Position numbers and translations under genes: made by a program. Below are positions 17,917 through 26,000 of a stretch of DNA of 64,000 nt, piece after piece. Source of the stretch: CAJJDF01 sp965657945 (GTDB lineage Bacteria > Bacteroidota > Bacteroidia > Flavobacteriales_D > CAJJDF01); the NCBI GenBank assembly GCA_965657945.1, contig CBFHPW010000004.1, positions 65,339 through 129,338 on the forward strand, read 5' to 3'. Positions within the stretch are counted from its first letter, which is position 1. Each line of letters opens with the position of its first letter. The notes beneath the pieces are model-generated. The model was not told the DNA's origin. It made no database searches and was given only the letters and a program-made list of their open reading frames with translations.

Positions 17917-19407
17917 ATGTCAATTCATCAAATAACAGATAAAAAAATAACTCTTACTAAGCTAGAAGAGATAATTAAAACGAACAGTAAATTAGAGCTT
18001 TCTGCCGAAACAAAAGCGAAAGTTCAAAAATGCAGAACCTACCTGGATAACAAAATGGCTCCAGGTGAAGAAGTGATTTACGGAATCAATACAGGGTTTG
18101 GTTCCTTGTGTAATACGGTGGTAACCAACCAAGAGTTGGGTGAACTTCAGCACAATTTGGTGAAATCTCATGCTTGTGGACTGGGAGAAGAAATTCCTCA
18201 AGAAATCGTTCAAATAATGATGCTTTTGAAAATTCAAGGACTGTCTTACGGGCATTCAGGTATTTCAATAGAAACTTTAAGTTTATTGATTGAACTGTAT
18301 AACAATCAAGTGTTTCCGGTTGTATATTCTCAAGGTAGCCTGGGTGCGAGTGGGGATTTGGCCCCTTTGGCGCATATTTCACTTTCCTTAATCGGAATGG
18401 GAGAGGTGAATTACAAAAACCATCAAAGAAGTTCAGCGGAGGTATTGTCAGAACTAGGATTAAAACCAGTTCAGCTGCAATCCAAAGAAGGATTGGCTTT
18501 ATTAAACGGTACTCAGTTTATGCAGGCATTTGGAGTTTATATATTAATGTATGCTAATAAATACAAATCGATTTCAGATTTAATAGCTTGTGTTTCTTTA
18601 GAAGGATACAACGGACACAAATCACCGTTTAACCCATTGATTCATCAAGTGAGAAATCAAAAAGGGCAAGAGACAACGGCTAAAAATGTAATGAACTATC
18701 TTGAAGGGAGTGAAATTTTTCATGGAGAAAAAATGGATGTTCAGGATCCTTACAGTTTTAGATGTATTCCGCAGGTCCACGGTGCCAGCAAAGACATGAT
18801 TGACTATGTAACAGGAATATTCGAAACAGAGATTAATTCAGTTACCGATAATCCAACGATTTTTCCTGATGAAGATTTAATTATTTCTGCAGGAAACTTT
18901 CACGGTCAACCTTTAGCCATAACACTGGATTCATTGGCCTTGGCTTTGGCTGAGCTTGCAAGCATCTCGGAACGAAGAATTTACAAACTAATAGCTGGAA
19001 ATAGAAATCTTCCTGCTTTTCTAGTTAAAAAACCAGGGTTAAATTCTGGATTTATGATTCCTCAATATACAGCCGCGAGTATTGTAAGCCAAAACAAACA
19101 ATTGTGCACCCCAGCAGTAGTAGATACTATAGATTCTTCAAATGGGCAAGAGGATCACGTAAGCATGGGAGCCAATGCGGCAACTAAATGTTTCAAAGTA
19201 TTTGAGAACATGGAAAGTGTTCTGGGTGTAGAACTGTTGGCAGGATTTCAAGCTTTGGATTTTAGACGAGATCGCAAATCTTCACCTTCCATCGAATCAT
19301 TAAGAAATGAATACAGAAAAGACATTCCATTCATCCAAAATGATGTGGAAATGCACGTAGAAATGAAAAAATCAATACAATTTGTACAAAATTTAGTAAG
19401 AGAATAA
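17917..19407 (+). CDS. hutH: Histidine ammonia-lyase
   Basis: A 496-residue MIO-type ammonia-lyase that removes ammonia from histidine to give urocanate. The Ala144-Ser145-Gly146 triad that cyclises to the MIO electrophile is in GSLGASGDLAPLAH, and catalytic Tyr55 is in VIYGINTGFG. The selectivity pair is Ser84-His85, the arrangement of histidine lyases; tyrosine lyases have His-Leu and phenylalanine lyases Phe-Leu, so HAL is favoured over the flexirubin-type TAL. None of hutU, hutI or hutG is nearby. It lies between hisS and dapD, and its TAA overlaps the first ATG of dapD by one base. Confidence 0.93.
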   Translation: MSIHQITDKKITLTKLEEIIKTNSKLELSAETKAKVQKCRTYLDNKMAPGEEVIYGINTGFGSLCNTVVTNQELGELQHNLVKSHACGLGEEIPQEIVQIMMLLKIQGLSYGHSGISIETLSLLIELYNNQVFPVVYSQGSLGASGDLAPLAHISLSLIGMGEVNYKNHQRSSAEVLSELGLKPVQLQSKEGLALLNGTQFMQAFGVYILMYANKYKSISDLIACVSLEGYNGHKSPFNPLIHQVRNQKGQETTAKNVMNYLEGSEIFHGEKMDVQDPYSFRCIPQVHGASKDMIDYVTGIFETEINSVTDNPTIFPDEDLIISAGNFHGQPLAITLDSLALALAELASISERRIYKLIAGNRNLPAFLVKKPGLNSGFMIPQYTAASIVSQNKQLCTPAVVDTIDSSNGQEDHVSMGANAATKCFKVFENMESVLGVELLAGFQALDFRRDRKSSPSIESLRNEYRKDIPFIQNDVEMHVEMKKSIQFVQNLVRE

Positions 19408-20219
19408 TGATGAAAGATATTATAGAAAAAGCTTGGGAAAACCGAGAATTATTGAAAGAAGAAACTACAGTGAGAACCATTGAGGCTGTAATAGAAGAAA
19501 TTGATAAAGGAAGGCTTAGAGTTGCTGAACCTCTTGAAAATGGAGAATGGCAAGTAAACGAATGGGTGAAAAAGGCGGTTGTAATGTACTTTCCGATCAG
19601 AAAAATGGAAACTCTCGAAGCCGGACCTATGGAATTTCATGATAAAATGGCTTTGAAAAAGAATTATGCGGAACTCGGAGTAAGAGTTGTGCCTCATGCT
19701 GTTGCTCGTTATGGTGCTTACCTGAACAAAGGAGTTATTTTGATGCCAAGTTACGTTAATATAGGTGCCTATGTGGACGAAGGTACTATGGTTGATACTT
19801 GGGCAACCGTTGGTTCTTGTGCTCAAATTGGTAAAAATGTTCATTTAAGCGGTGGAGTAGGAATTGGAGGAGTTTTGGAGCCTTTGCAAGCTGCTCCAGT
19901 TATTATTGAGGATGGGGCGTTTATCGGTTCTAGATGCATCGTTGTAGAAGGGGTAAGGGTAGGAAAGGAAGCGGTGTTGGGAGCTGGTGTTACATTAACA
20001 AAATCAACAAAAATTATTGACATCACTGGAGAATCACCGATTGAATACAAAGGTGAGGTTCCATCAAGAAAGGTTGTGATTCCGGGATCATACCCTAAAC
20101 AATTTCCCTCGGGAGAATACAATGTTCCTTGCGCTCTTATTATTGGGGAAAGAAAAGCAAGTACAGATCTTAAAACTTCACTCAACGATGCATTGAGGGA
20201 AAATGATGTAGCTGTTTAG
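19407..20219 (+). CDS. dapD: 2,3,4,5-tetrahydropyridine-2,6-dicarboxylate N-succinyltransferase
   Basis: A 270-residue left-handed beta-helix acyltransferase of the succinylase branch of DAP/lysine synthesis, using succinyl-CoA. Hexapeptide-type repeats run from about residue 95 to 210 (VILMPSYVNIGAYVDEG, TMVDTWATVGSCAQIG, VIIEDGAFIGS). Two ATG codons are possible (19407 and 19410) and differ by one methionine. It overlaps the hutH stop by one base and is followed 3 bp later by prmC. With dapA and aspartate kinase elsewhere in this window it covers part of the route to meso-DAP for the cell wall. Confidence 0.96.
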   Translation: MMKDIIEKAWENRELLKEETTVRTIEAVIEEIDKGRLRVAEPLENGEWQVNEWVKKAVVMYFPIRKMETLEAGPMEFHDKMALKKNYAELGVRVVPHAVARYGAYLNKGVILMPSYVNIGAYVDEGTMVDTWATVGSCAQIGKNVHLSGGVGIGGVLEPLQAAPVIIEDGAFIGSRCIVVEGVRVGKEAVLGAGVTLTKSTKIIDITGESPIEYKGEVPSRKVVIPGSYPKQFPSGEYNVPCALIIGERKASTDLKTSLNDALRENDVAV

Positions 20220-20222
20220 TCT

Positions 20223-21089
20223 ATGTTTGTGAAAGAAAATACCTTGGCAGCAATCAAAGATTATTTTTTTGATTCGCTCGAGGAGTTTTATCCCAAACGA
20301 GAAGTTGATTCGTTTTTTAATTTATTGACAAGTCACTTCCTTTCTTTATCTAGAATGGAAGCTCATAGTTTGATGACTAAAAAACTATCTGAATCGGAAT
20401 TACTGAAGTTTTATTATGCTATCAAAGAACTGAAACTTTTCAGGCCAATACAACAGATAATTGGAAGCCAGTATTTTTACAACAACGACTTTTTGGTTTC
20501 TCAAGATACATTAATTCCAAGGCCCGAAACAGAAGAACTAGTAGACCTTATAGTAAAGGAAAACAAAAACTTTAGTGGAAGATTACTTGATATAGGAACA
20601 GGAACTGGCGCAATTGGAATTTCATTGAGCTTGGCTTTGCCCAACTCTTCGGTAACAGCTTTTGATGTTTCGAATGCAGCATTGGAAATTGCAAACAAAA
20701 ACAACTCTCAGCTAGGATCTTCTGTTGAATTGTTGCACCAAGATATGTTGAATCCAACCTACGATGGACTCCCTTTTGAGATTGTTGTGAGCAACCCTCC
20801 TTATGTTTTGAACAAAGAAAAAGCAGAAATGGGTGAAAATGTATTGAGTTACGAACCTCATTTAGCCTTGTTTGTTGAAGACAAAGACCCTCTTCTTTTT
20901 TACAGAAAAATCGCGACTTTTTGTCAATCAAATCTCGTAGAAGGAGGTAAGTTGTATGTAGAAATAAATGAGAAATACGGTCCCGAAACAAAAGAGTTGT
21001 TTGTAGAGTATGGTTTCGAACATGTACAAATTATACAAGATTTAAATGGAAAAGAACGAATTGTATCAGGCATTAAAACCACTGTGTAG
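20223..21089 (+). CDS. prmC: Release factor glutamine N5-methyltransferase
   Basis: A 288-residue SAM-dependent methyltransferase that methylates the GGQ glutamine of peptide chain release factors. The SAM-binding loop is DIGTGTGAIGI near residue 123, and the substrate-glutamine motif NPPY is at residues 191-194. The N-terminal helical domain and the RPETEELV segment are typical of PrmC and separate it from other N5-methyltransferases. It lies 3 bp after dapD and abuts the next gene with no gap. Confidence 0.95.
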   Translation: MFVKENTLAAIKDYFFDSLEEFYPKREVDSFFNLLTSHFLSLSRMEAHSLMTKKLSESELLKFYYAIKELKLFRPIQQIIGSQYFYNNDFLVSQDTLIPRPETEELVDLIVKENKNFSGRLLDIGTGTGAIGISLSLALPNSSVTAFDVSNAALEIANKNNSQLGSSVELLHQDMLNPTYDGLPFEIVVSNPPYVLNKEKAEMGENVLSYEPHLALFVEDKDPLLFYRKIATFCQSNLVEGGKLYVEINEKYGPETKELFVEYGFEHVQIIQDLNGKERIVSGIKTTV

Positions 21090-21764
21090 ATGAAGAAACT
21101 AATTGTTTTATGTTGTTTTATTTCCCTTCATTGTGGGGTGGGTGCTCAGTTTTACAAAAAACACGAGAATGATAAATTGAAATTCTATGGAACGCTCGAC
21201 CTCAGGAACTCGGTGGTTTTTGAAGAGAACCTAGCGTTTTATGGAGTTAAAATTGGATTCGGAAACAAACGAGTTCGATTTGGATTGGGGTATCACGAAC
21301 TATCCAAAAGTGTAGTGAACTTTCTTATTCTTAAAGATCCTTTTACACCTATAAGTTTTGATGAAAAATACTTTTCTTACCGCCATGTGAGCGCATATAT
21401 TGATCCTATTTTGTTCCAAAATCAACGGTGGGAATTGTTGTTTCCAATTCACCTAGGTTTTGGACCCATCAAAGCATTTGTGTATGATACATCCGGGATA
21501 AAACAACAAATAATTTCGCGCGATTTCGTACCCTCATTTACCATATCAATCAAGGCTAACTACCGTATTTTCAAATGGTTTGGGATTACTGCAGGATTTG
21601 GCGATAACTTTGTGTTTCTGGATAATTCTCAATTTGGCAAAGAATTCAATACCGTTTTTTATTCCTTTGGACTAAAATTGTTTTTTGATGAATTTAGTAG
21701 ATTCGTGAAAGACAAAGAATATCGAAAAAAATATTTATTCAAATTTGATTTTAAAGATGACTAA
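21090..21764 (+). CDS. Conserved hypothetical secreted protein, possible outer-membrane barrel
   Basis: A 224-residue protein with a signal peptide (about residues 1-20, ending CGVGAQ). The mature part has many alternating hydrophobic strands and aromatic residues (VKIGFGNKRVRFGLGYHEL, NYRIFKWFGITAGFGDNF), consistent with a small outer membrane beta-barrel. No catalytic motif is visible and I do not recognise a named family. It starts at the base after the prmC stop and its last 8 bases overlap the start of ligA, so all three are likely in one transcript. Confidence 0.65.
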   Translation: MKKLIVLCCFISLHCGVGAQFYKKHENDKLKFYGTLDLRNSVVFEENLAFYGVKIGFGNKRVRFGLGYHELSKSVVNFLILKDPFTPISFDEKYFSYRHVSAYIDPILFQNQRWELLFPIHLGFGPIKAFVYDTSGIKQQIISRDFVPSFTISIKANYRIFKWFGITAGFGDNFVFLDNSQFGKEFNTVFYSFGLKLFFDEFSRFVKDKEYRKKYLFKFDFKDD

Positions 21765-23760
21765 TCCACAAAAAAGAATAACGGAGCTAACTCAAGTACT
21801 GCAAGAATACAACTACCATTATTATGTGTTGGATACTTCTTTGGTTTCGGATTTTGAGTTCGATACTTTGTTGAAAGAACTACAACAACTAGAGGAAAAG
21901 TACCCTGAGTTTTCTTCAAACAATTCTCCAACAAAAAGAGTAGGCGGTGACGTAACTCAAAAGTTTGAGCAGGTTGTGCATAAATACCCCATGCTTTCTT
22001 TATCTAACAGTTACTCAAAAGAGGATATTATTGATTTTGAAACAAGAATCAAAAAATTAACGAATGACGACATTGAGTATGTTTGTGAGCTAAAGTACGA
22101 TGGAGTAGCAATAGGAATTCAGTACAAAAATGGTCAGTTCCATCAGGCTGTTACTCGTGGCGATGGCACCAAAGGAGAAAATGTATCGACCAATGTCAAA
22201 ACAATAAAATCCGTACCATTGAGCCTTCGAGGAGATTACCCTGCCGACTTCGAAATAAGAGGTGAAATATTTTTTCCGTTGGAGAATTTTGAAAGGCTAA
22301 ATAAACAAAGAGCTGAGAATGATGAGCCGCTCTATGCAAATCCGAGAAATACAGCCTCAGGAACCCTCAAATCTTTGGATTCGAGCATTGCCGCTGAGCG
22401 TGGATTAGACTGTTATTTATACGGAATATATGGAGAAAATATCGCCATCGATAATCATTATGAACTAGTTGAGAAAGCAGAGGAATGGGGATTCAAAGTC
22501 CCAAAATCAACCAATAACTACATCAAAAAAACAGATTCGATAGATGGGATTCTTGAATTTATAGATTATTGGGATGTTGAGAGAAAAAAATTACCGTTTG
22601 AAATTGATGGGGTTGTCATCAAAGTAAATCACTACGATAATCAAAACAGATTAGGGTTTACAGCCAAATCTCCGAGATGGGCAATTGCCTATAAATTTAA
22701 AGCCGAGCGCGTGAGCACCGTTCTAAAAAAAGTAACCTATCAGGTGGGGCGAACTGGCGCAATTACACCAGTGGCTAATTTAGTTCCAGTGCATTTGGGA
22801 GGAACTACCGTAAAAAGAGCTTCGCTCCATAACGCAGATATTATAGAAAAACTAGAGGTACGAGATAGAGATACCGTTTTTGTTGAAAAAGGGGGTGAGA
22901 TTATACCAAAAATTATTTCGGTGGATTTATCAAAAAGGCCGTCAGATTCAGTTCCTTTTGTTTACATCAAAAATTGTCCTGAGTGCGGAACGAGGCTAGA
23001 GAGAAAAGAGGGCGAAGCAAACCACTATTGCCCAAATGATACAGGATGTTCGGTTCAAATAAAAGGAAGAATTCAGCATTTTATTTCGCGTAAAGCCATG
23101 AATATTGACGGATTAGGGACTGAAACCATCGAAGTTTTGTTTGATCAAGGCTTGATAAAGAATTCGGGGGATTTATATTCACTCACCTATGATGAGTTAA
23201 TTGAATTAGACAGAATGGCTGAGAAATCTGTAAGAAATATGCTGGAAGGGATAGAATTTTCCAAAACGGTTCCTTTCGAAAAAGTATTGTTTGCTTTAGG
23301 AATCAGGTATGTGGGCGATACAGTGGCGAAGAAATTAGCCAGACATTTTGGCTCCATTTCGGAATTGATGAACGCCAACAAAGAAAACTTGGTAGAAGTA
23401 GATGAAATTGGAGAACGAATTGCCGATAGCGTTGTAGATTATTTTAGTAAAAAAGAGAATCAAGCAAATCTGGATGTTTTGAGAAACCAAGGGCTTCAAT
23501 TTGAAAGGAAAAAGAAGGAAGGAGGAAGTGAAAAGCTAGCTGGGATGACTTTTGTTGTGTCTGGTGTATTTGATAAGTTTTCTCGAGATGAACTTAAAAA
23601 ATCGATCGAGGACAATGGGGGTAAGGTATCGAGTTCTATTTCGAGTAAAACAAACTTTTTGGTGGCAGGAGATAAAATGGGTCCAACAAAACTAAAAAAA
23701 GCAGAAAAGCTGGAGGTTAAAATTTTGGATGAATTTAGTTACCTTCAATTAATCCAATAA
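21757..23760 (+). CDS. ligA: NAD+-dependent DNA ligase
   Basis: A 667-residue DNA ligase sealing nicks in replication and repair with NAD+ as cofactor. Domains in order are the N-terminal Ia domain, the nucleotidyltransferase domain with adenylated Lys113 in ELKYDGVAIG, the OB fold, a four-Cys zinc finger (CPECG ... CPND ... C), helix-hairpin-helix repeats and a C-terminal BRCT domain (from about residue 595). I chose the ATG at 21757, overlapping the previous gene by 8 bp; the frame also allows a TTG 12 bp upstream, which is less likely. Confidence 0.97.
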   Translation: MTNPQKRITELTQVLQEYNYHYYVLDTSLVSDFEFDTLLKELQQLEEKYPEFSSNNSPTKRVGGDVTQKFEQVVHKYPMLSLSNSYSKEDIIDFETRIKKLTNDDIEYVCELKYDGVAIGIQYKNGQFHQAVTRGDGTKGENVSTNVKTIKSVPLSLRGDYPADFEIRGEIFFPLENFERLNKQRAENDEPLYANPRNTASGTLKSLDSSIAAERGLDCYLYGIYGENIAIDNHYELVEKAEEWGFKVPKSTNNYIKKTDSIDGILEFIDYWDVERKKLPFEIDGVVIKVNHYDNQNRLGFTAKSPRWAIAYKFKAERVSTVLKKVTYQVGRTGAITPVANLVPVHLGGTTVKRASLHNADIIEKLEVRDRDTVFVEKGGEIIPKIISVDLSKRPSDSVPFVYIKNCPECGTRLERKEGEANHYCPNDTGCSVQIKGRIQHFISRKAMNIDGLGTETIEVLFDQGLIKNSGDLYSLTYDELIELDRMAEKSVRNMLEGIEFSKTVPFEKVLFALGIRYVGDTVAKKLARHFGSISELMNANKENLVEVDEIGERIADSVVDYFSKKENQANLDVLRNQGLQFERKKKEGGSEKLAGMTFVVSGVFDKFSRDELKKSIEDNGGKVSSSISSKTNFLVAGDKMGPTKLKKAEKLEVKILDEFSYLQLIQ

Positions 23761-23801
23761 AAAAGGAAATAAGAACTTTTACTTTGGTAATTTTATACTC
23801 A

Positions 23802-24359
23802 ATGAAATTGTTAACTAACATAAAGCGGAAATTAGGTAAACGAAAGTTGAACAAACTAGTTTTTCATCAGAAAAGGAGACCTATTGTTTCAAATTTTGAC
23901 TCAGCTAAATCTATTGGGATTGTGTATTCAGTATCAACCACTGACTATCAGGATATAGTAGAGAAATATGTTAATTTCCTGAAAGGTGAAATTGGGTTTA
24001 AAAAAATTAAAGTTCTAGGCTATTTTGAGGGTCCTAAACTTCCTAGTTTTGTAATAAACCAATCGCTTAGATATTCGTATTTCACCAATAAAAAGATAGA
24101 TTTTTTTCACTTTGGAAACTGTAAAGAAGTATCCTCTTTTATTAAAGAAGATTTTGATATTCTCATTGATTTATCTCAAGACTTTCATGTCCCAATAAAA
24201 CATGTGGTAGCCAGTTCAAAGTCAAGATTTAAAATAGGTAGGTTGAACGAAGAGAATGAAAAGTTTTATGACTTTATGGTAGATATGCCAGAGAACACAC
24301 CTGTGTCTAAATTTATCACTCAAATTAATGTTTTTTTAACCCAAGTAAACCCAAGCTAA
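23802..24359 (+). CDS. Conserved Bacteroidota hypothetical protein (DUF6913-like)
   Basis: A 185-residue soluble protein read from the ATG at 23802; the frame is open 18 bp further upstream but with no ATG. It has a basic N-terminus (KLLTNIKRKLGKRKLNK), a SIGIVYS strand, a glycine-rich loop near GYFEGPKLP and a FDILIDLSQDF segment. I recall such proteins as DUF6913, always in Bacteroidota and usually beside dapA, but this is from memory. Its stop codon overlaps the dapA ATG (TAATG), so the two are coupled. Function unknown. Confidence 0.65.
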   Translation: MKLLTNIKRKLGKRKLNKLVFHQKRRPIVSNFDSAKSIGIVYSVSTTDYQDIVEKYVNFLKGEIGFKKIKVLGYFEGPKLPSFVINQSLRYSYFTNKKIDFFHFGNCKEVSSFIKEDFDILIDLSQDFHVPIKHVVASSKSRFKIGRLNEENEKFYDFMVDMPENTPVSKFITQINVFLTQVNPS

Positions 24360-25225
24360 TGAATGAATTAAAAGGACTCGGAGTAGCCATGGTAACTCCA
24401 TTCAAAAAGAACAAAGAAATAGATTTTGTTGCGTTAGAAAAATTAACTAAAAAACTCAACGATGGTGGAGTAGATTACTTGGTAGTTATGGGGACTACCG
24501 GAGAATCAGCAACCTTAACTAAAGATGAAAAACAATCCGTTTTGAATGCTGTGTTGAAAACAAATGAAGGTAAGTTGCCTGTTGTATTTGGAATAGGAGG
24601 GAACGACACCACGAAAATGATGAAAGAATTCAATTCGTTTGATTTGACAGGCGTTTCTGCAATTCTCACAGCAAGTCCTTATTACAACAAACCCAGTCAA
24701 GAAGGAATTTATCAGCATTACAGTGAACTTGCCAAAGTGAGTAAGTTACCCATTCTATTGTACAATGTGCCAGGAAGAACAGGAAGTAATATGACATCCT
24801 CTACAACACTGCGCTTAGCCAAAGAGTTTGACAATATCATGGGAATAAAAGAAGCATCAGGAGATATGGGGCAAGTAATGGAGATTATTCAGGAAAAACC
24901 CGCTGATTTTTTACTCATTTCAGGTGATGATGCGCTTACTTTGCCAATGATAGCTTGTGGAGCAGAAGGTTTAATCTCGGTAATTGCTAATTCTCACCCG
25001 GAAACTACCAAAGAATTGGTAGAGAAAAGTATGAAAGGAGATTTTGACTCAGCAAGAGTGGCTCATTATGCATTACTCAAATTGATTGACGGAATTTTTA
25101 TGGACGGAAATCCAGGTGGAGTAAAAGTATTGCTGCACGAACAAGGAATCATGGAAAATGAGTTGAGACTACCGCTGGTTCCGGTAAATAAAGTTTTGGA
25201 AGCTCGTTTGAGGTCATTAAATTAA
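24359..25225 (+). CDS. dapA: 4-hydroxy-tetrahydrodipicolinate synthase
   Basis: A 288-residue TIM-barrel lyase condensing pyruvate with aspartate semialdehyde, the first committed step to DAP and lysine. The Schiff-base Lys164 is in MGIKEASGD, Tyr135 and Arg140 are in LLYNVPGRTG, and the GTTGES motif lies near residue 45. Length matches the family. It overlaps the upstream hypothetical gene by one base. The tRNA-Lys gene follows 71 bp downstream and no terminator lies between, though a strong tRNA promoter does. Confidence 0.96.
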   Translation: MNELKGLGVAMVTPFKKNKEIDFVALEKLTKKLNDGGVDYLVVMGTTGESATLTKDEKQSVLNAVLKTNEGKLPVVFGIGGNDTTKMMKEFNSFDLTGVSAILTASPYYNKPSQEGIYQHYSELAKVSKLPILLYNVPGRTGSNMTSSTTLRLAKEFDNIMGIKEASGDMGQVMEIIQEKPADFLLISGDDALTLPMIACGAEGLISVIANSHPETTKELVEKSMKGDFDSARVAHYALLKLIDGIFMDGNPGGVKVLLHEQGIMENELRLPLVPVNKVLEARLRSLN

Positions 25226-25253
25226 AAAAAAGTTAAAAAAAACTCTTATTTAC

Positions 25254-25284
25254 TTTGGAATAAAAACAGAGGTTTCTATATTTG
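25254..25284 (+). promoter_or_regulatory. Promoter of the first tRNA-Lys gene
   Basis: TTTG (25254-25257), a 19-bp spacer and TATATTTG (25277-25284) form a full match to the Bacteroidota -33/-7 promoter, 12 nt upstream of the mature tRNA. Confidence 0.85.
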
Positions 25285-25296
25285 CACCTCGTTAGC

Positions 25297-25369
25297 GATT
25301 CAGTAGCTCAGTTGGTAGAGCAACGCCCTTTTAAGGCGTGGGTCCAGGGTTCGAATCCCTGCTGAATCA
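25297..25369 (+). tRNA. tRNA-Lys (anticodon UUU), first copy
   Basis: The 73-nt cloverleaf folds fully: acceptor GATTCAG/CTGAATC, D arm GCTC/GAGC, anticodon stem ACGCC/GGCGT with loop CTTTTAA (anticodon TTT), T arm CAGGG/CCCTG with TTCGAAT, and discriminator A. The CCA end is not encoded. It is identical to the second copy and has its own promoter and terminator. Confidence 0.97.
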
Positions 25370-25381
25370 CTTTTACAAATT

Positions 25382-25416
25382 AGCCTTCAATACACTTGTT
25401 TTGAAGGCTTTTTTTA
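25382..25416 (+). terminator. Terminator after the first tRNA-Lys
   Basis: AGCCTTCAA (25382-25390) pairs with TTGAAGGCT (25401-25409), followed by a run of T. It separates the two tRNA-Lys genes into independent units. Confidence 0.85.
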
Positions 25417-25479
25417 TTTTTATTATCTTGTCTTGAGGTAAGATTCAGCTAACGAGTTTATCTTCTTTAAGAAGATGTT

Positions 25480-25552
25480 GATTCAGTAGCTCAGTTGGTA
25501 GAGCAACGCCCTTTTAAGGCGTGGGTCCAGGGTTCGAATCCCTGCTGAATCA
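25480..25552 (+). tRNA. tRNA-Lys (anticodon UUU), second identical copy
   Basis: This 73-nt sequence is base-for-base the same as the copy at 25297-25369, with the same TTT anticodon. The spacer sequences differ from those of the first copy, so only the tRNA body is conserved. The upstream promoter candidate (TTG at 25433-25435, TATCTTCT at 25459-25466) is weak compared with that of copy one. Confidence 0.97.
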
Positions 25553-25561
25553 CAGAGAAAG

Positions 25562-25593
25562 CCCTTTCATACTTTATGTTTGAAAGGGTTTTT
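25562..25593 (+). terminator. Terminator after the second tRNA-Lys
   Basis: CCCTTTCA (25562-25569) pairs with TGAAAGGG (25581-25588), followed by five T. Confidence 0.8.
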
Positions 25594-25726
25594 CGGTAAA
25601 TTTCTATTTTTAAAATATTGTTGGTAGTTGGGTATCAATGTATAGCTCTTGAAAATCACCAAGATTTGGAAATTTTATATATTGAATTATAATCTACAGA
25701 CCTACTTTATTCTTATTCAATTATAC

Positions 25727-25734
25727 TATATTTG
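25727..25734 (+). promoter_or_regulatory. -7 promoter box of the tRNA-Leu gene
   Basis: TATATTTG is identical to the -7 box of the first tRNA-Lys promoter and lies 15 nt upstream of the tRNA. The -33 region holds only a CTTTA near 25705. Confidence 0.65.
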
Positions 25735-25749
25735 CAAAATGAATCAATT

Positions 25750-25832
25750 GCCCAGGTGCTGAAATTGGTAGACGGGCACGCTTGAGGGGCGTGTGTACTT
25801 CGTACGTGCGGGTTCGACTCCCGCTCTGGGCA
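25750..25832 (+). tRNA. tRNA-Leu (anticodon GAG)
   Basis: An 83-nt type II tRNA with acceptor stem GCCCAGG/TCTGGGC, anticodon stem CACGC/GCGTG with loop TTGAGGG (anticodon GAG), a variable arm with a TGTACTTCGTACG hairpin, a T arm with TTCGACT, and discriminator A. CCA is not encoded. It reads CUU and CUC codons. Confidence 0.95.
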
Positions 25833-25839
25833 CTTTATA

Positions 25840-25889
25840 AAATCTCAATTTCTTTGTTCTCAAAGTAATTGAGATTTTCTTTTTTTTGC
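25840..25889 (+). terminator. Terminator after tRNA-Leu
   Basis: AATCTCAATT (25841-25850) pairs with AATTGAGATT (25867-25876), followed by a T-rich run ending near 25887. Confidence 0.75.
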
Positions 25890-25988
25890 GCCAGTACTTA
25901 ACCTTTCAGGAGAATCAATCCATTTCGATTCAAAGCCACTTCCCAAAAAAGTATAAAATCTTTTTTCCAATATCTAACATCTATTTTT

Positions 25989-25996
25989 TACCTTTG
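25989..25996 (+). promoter_or_regulatory. -7 promoter box of the DsbA-like gene, 4 nt from the ATG
   Basis: TACCTTTG fits TANNTTTG exactly and ends 4 nt before the ATG at 26001. Transcription would start at or very near the start codon, implying a leaderless mRNA. Confidence 0.55.
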
Positions 25997-26000
25997 TATC

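Noticed and set aside
17917..19407. Tyrosine ammonia-lyase of a flexirubin cluster
   Set aside because: The selectivity pair is Ser-His as in histidine lyases, and none of the flexirubin genes (ketosynthases, DarB-like) are nearby.
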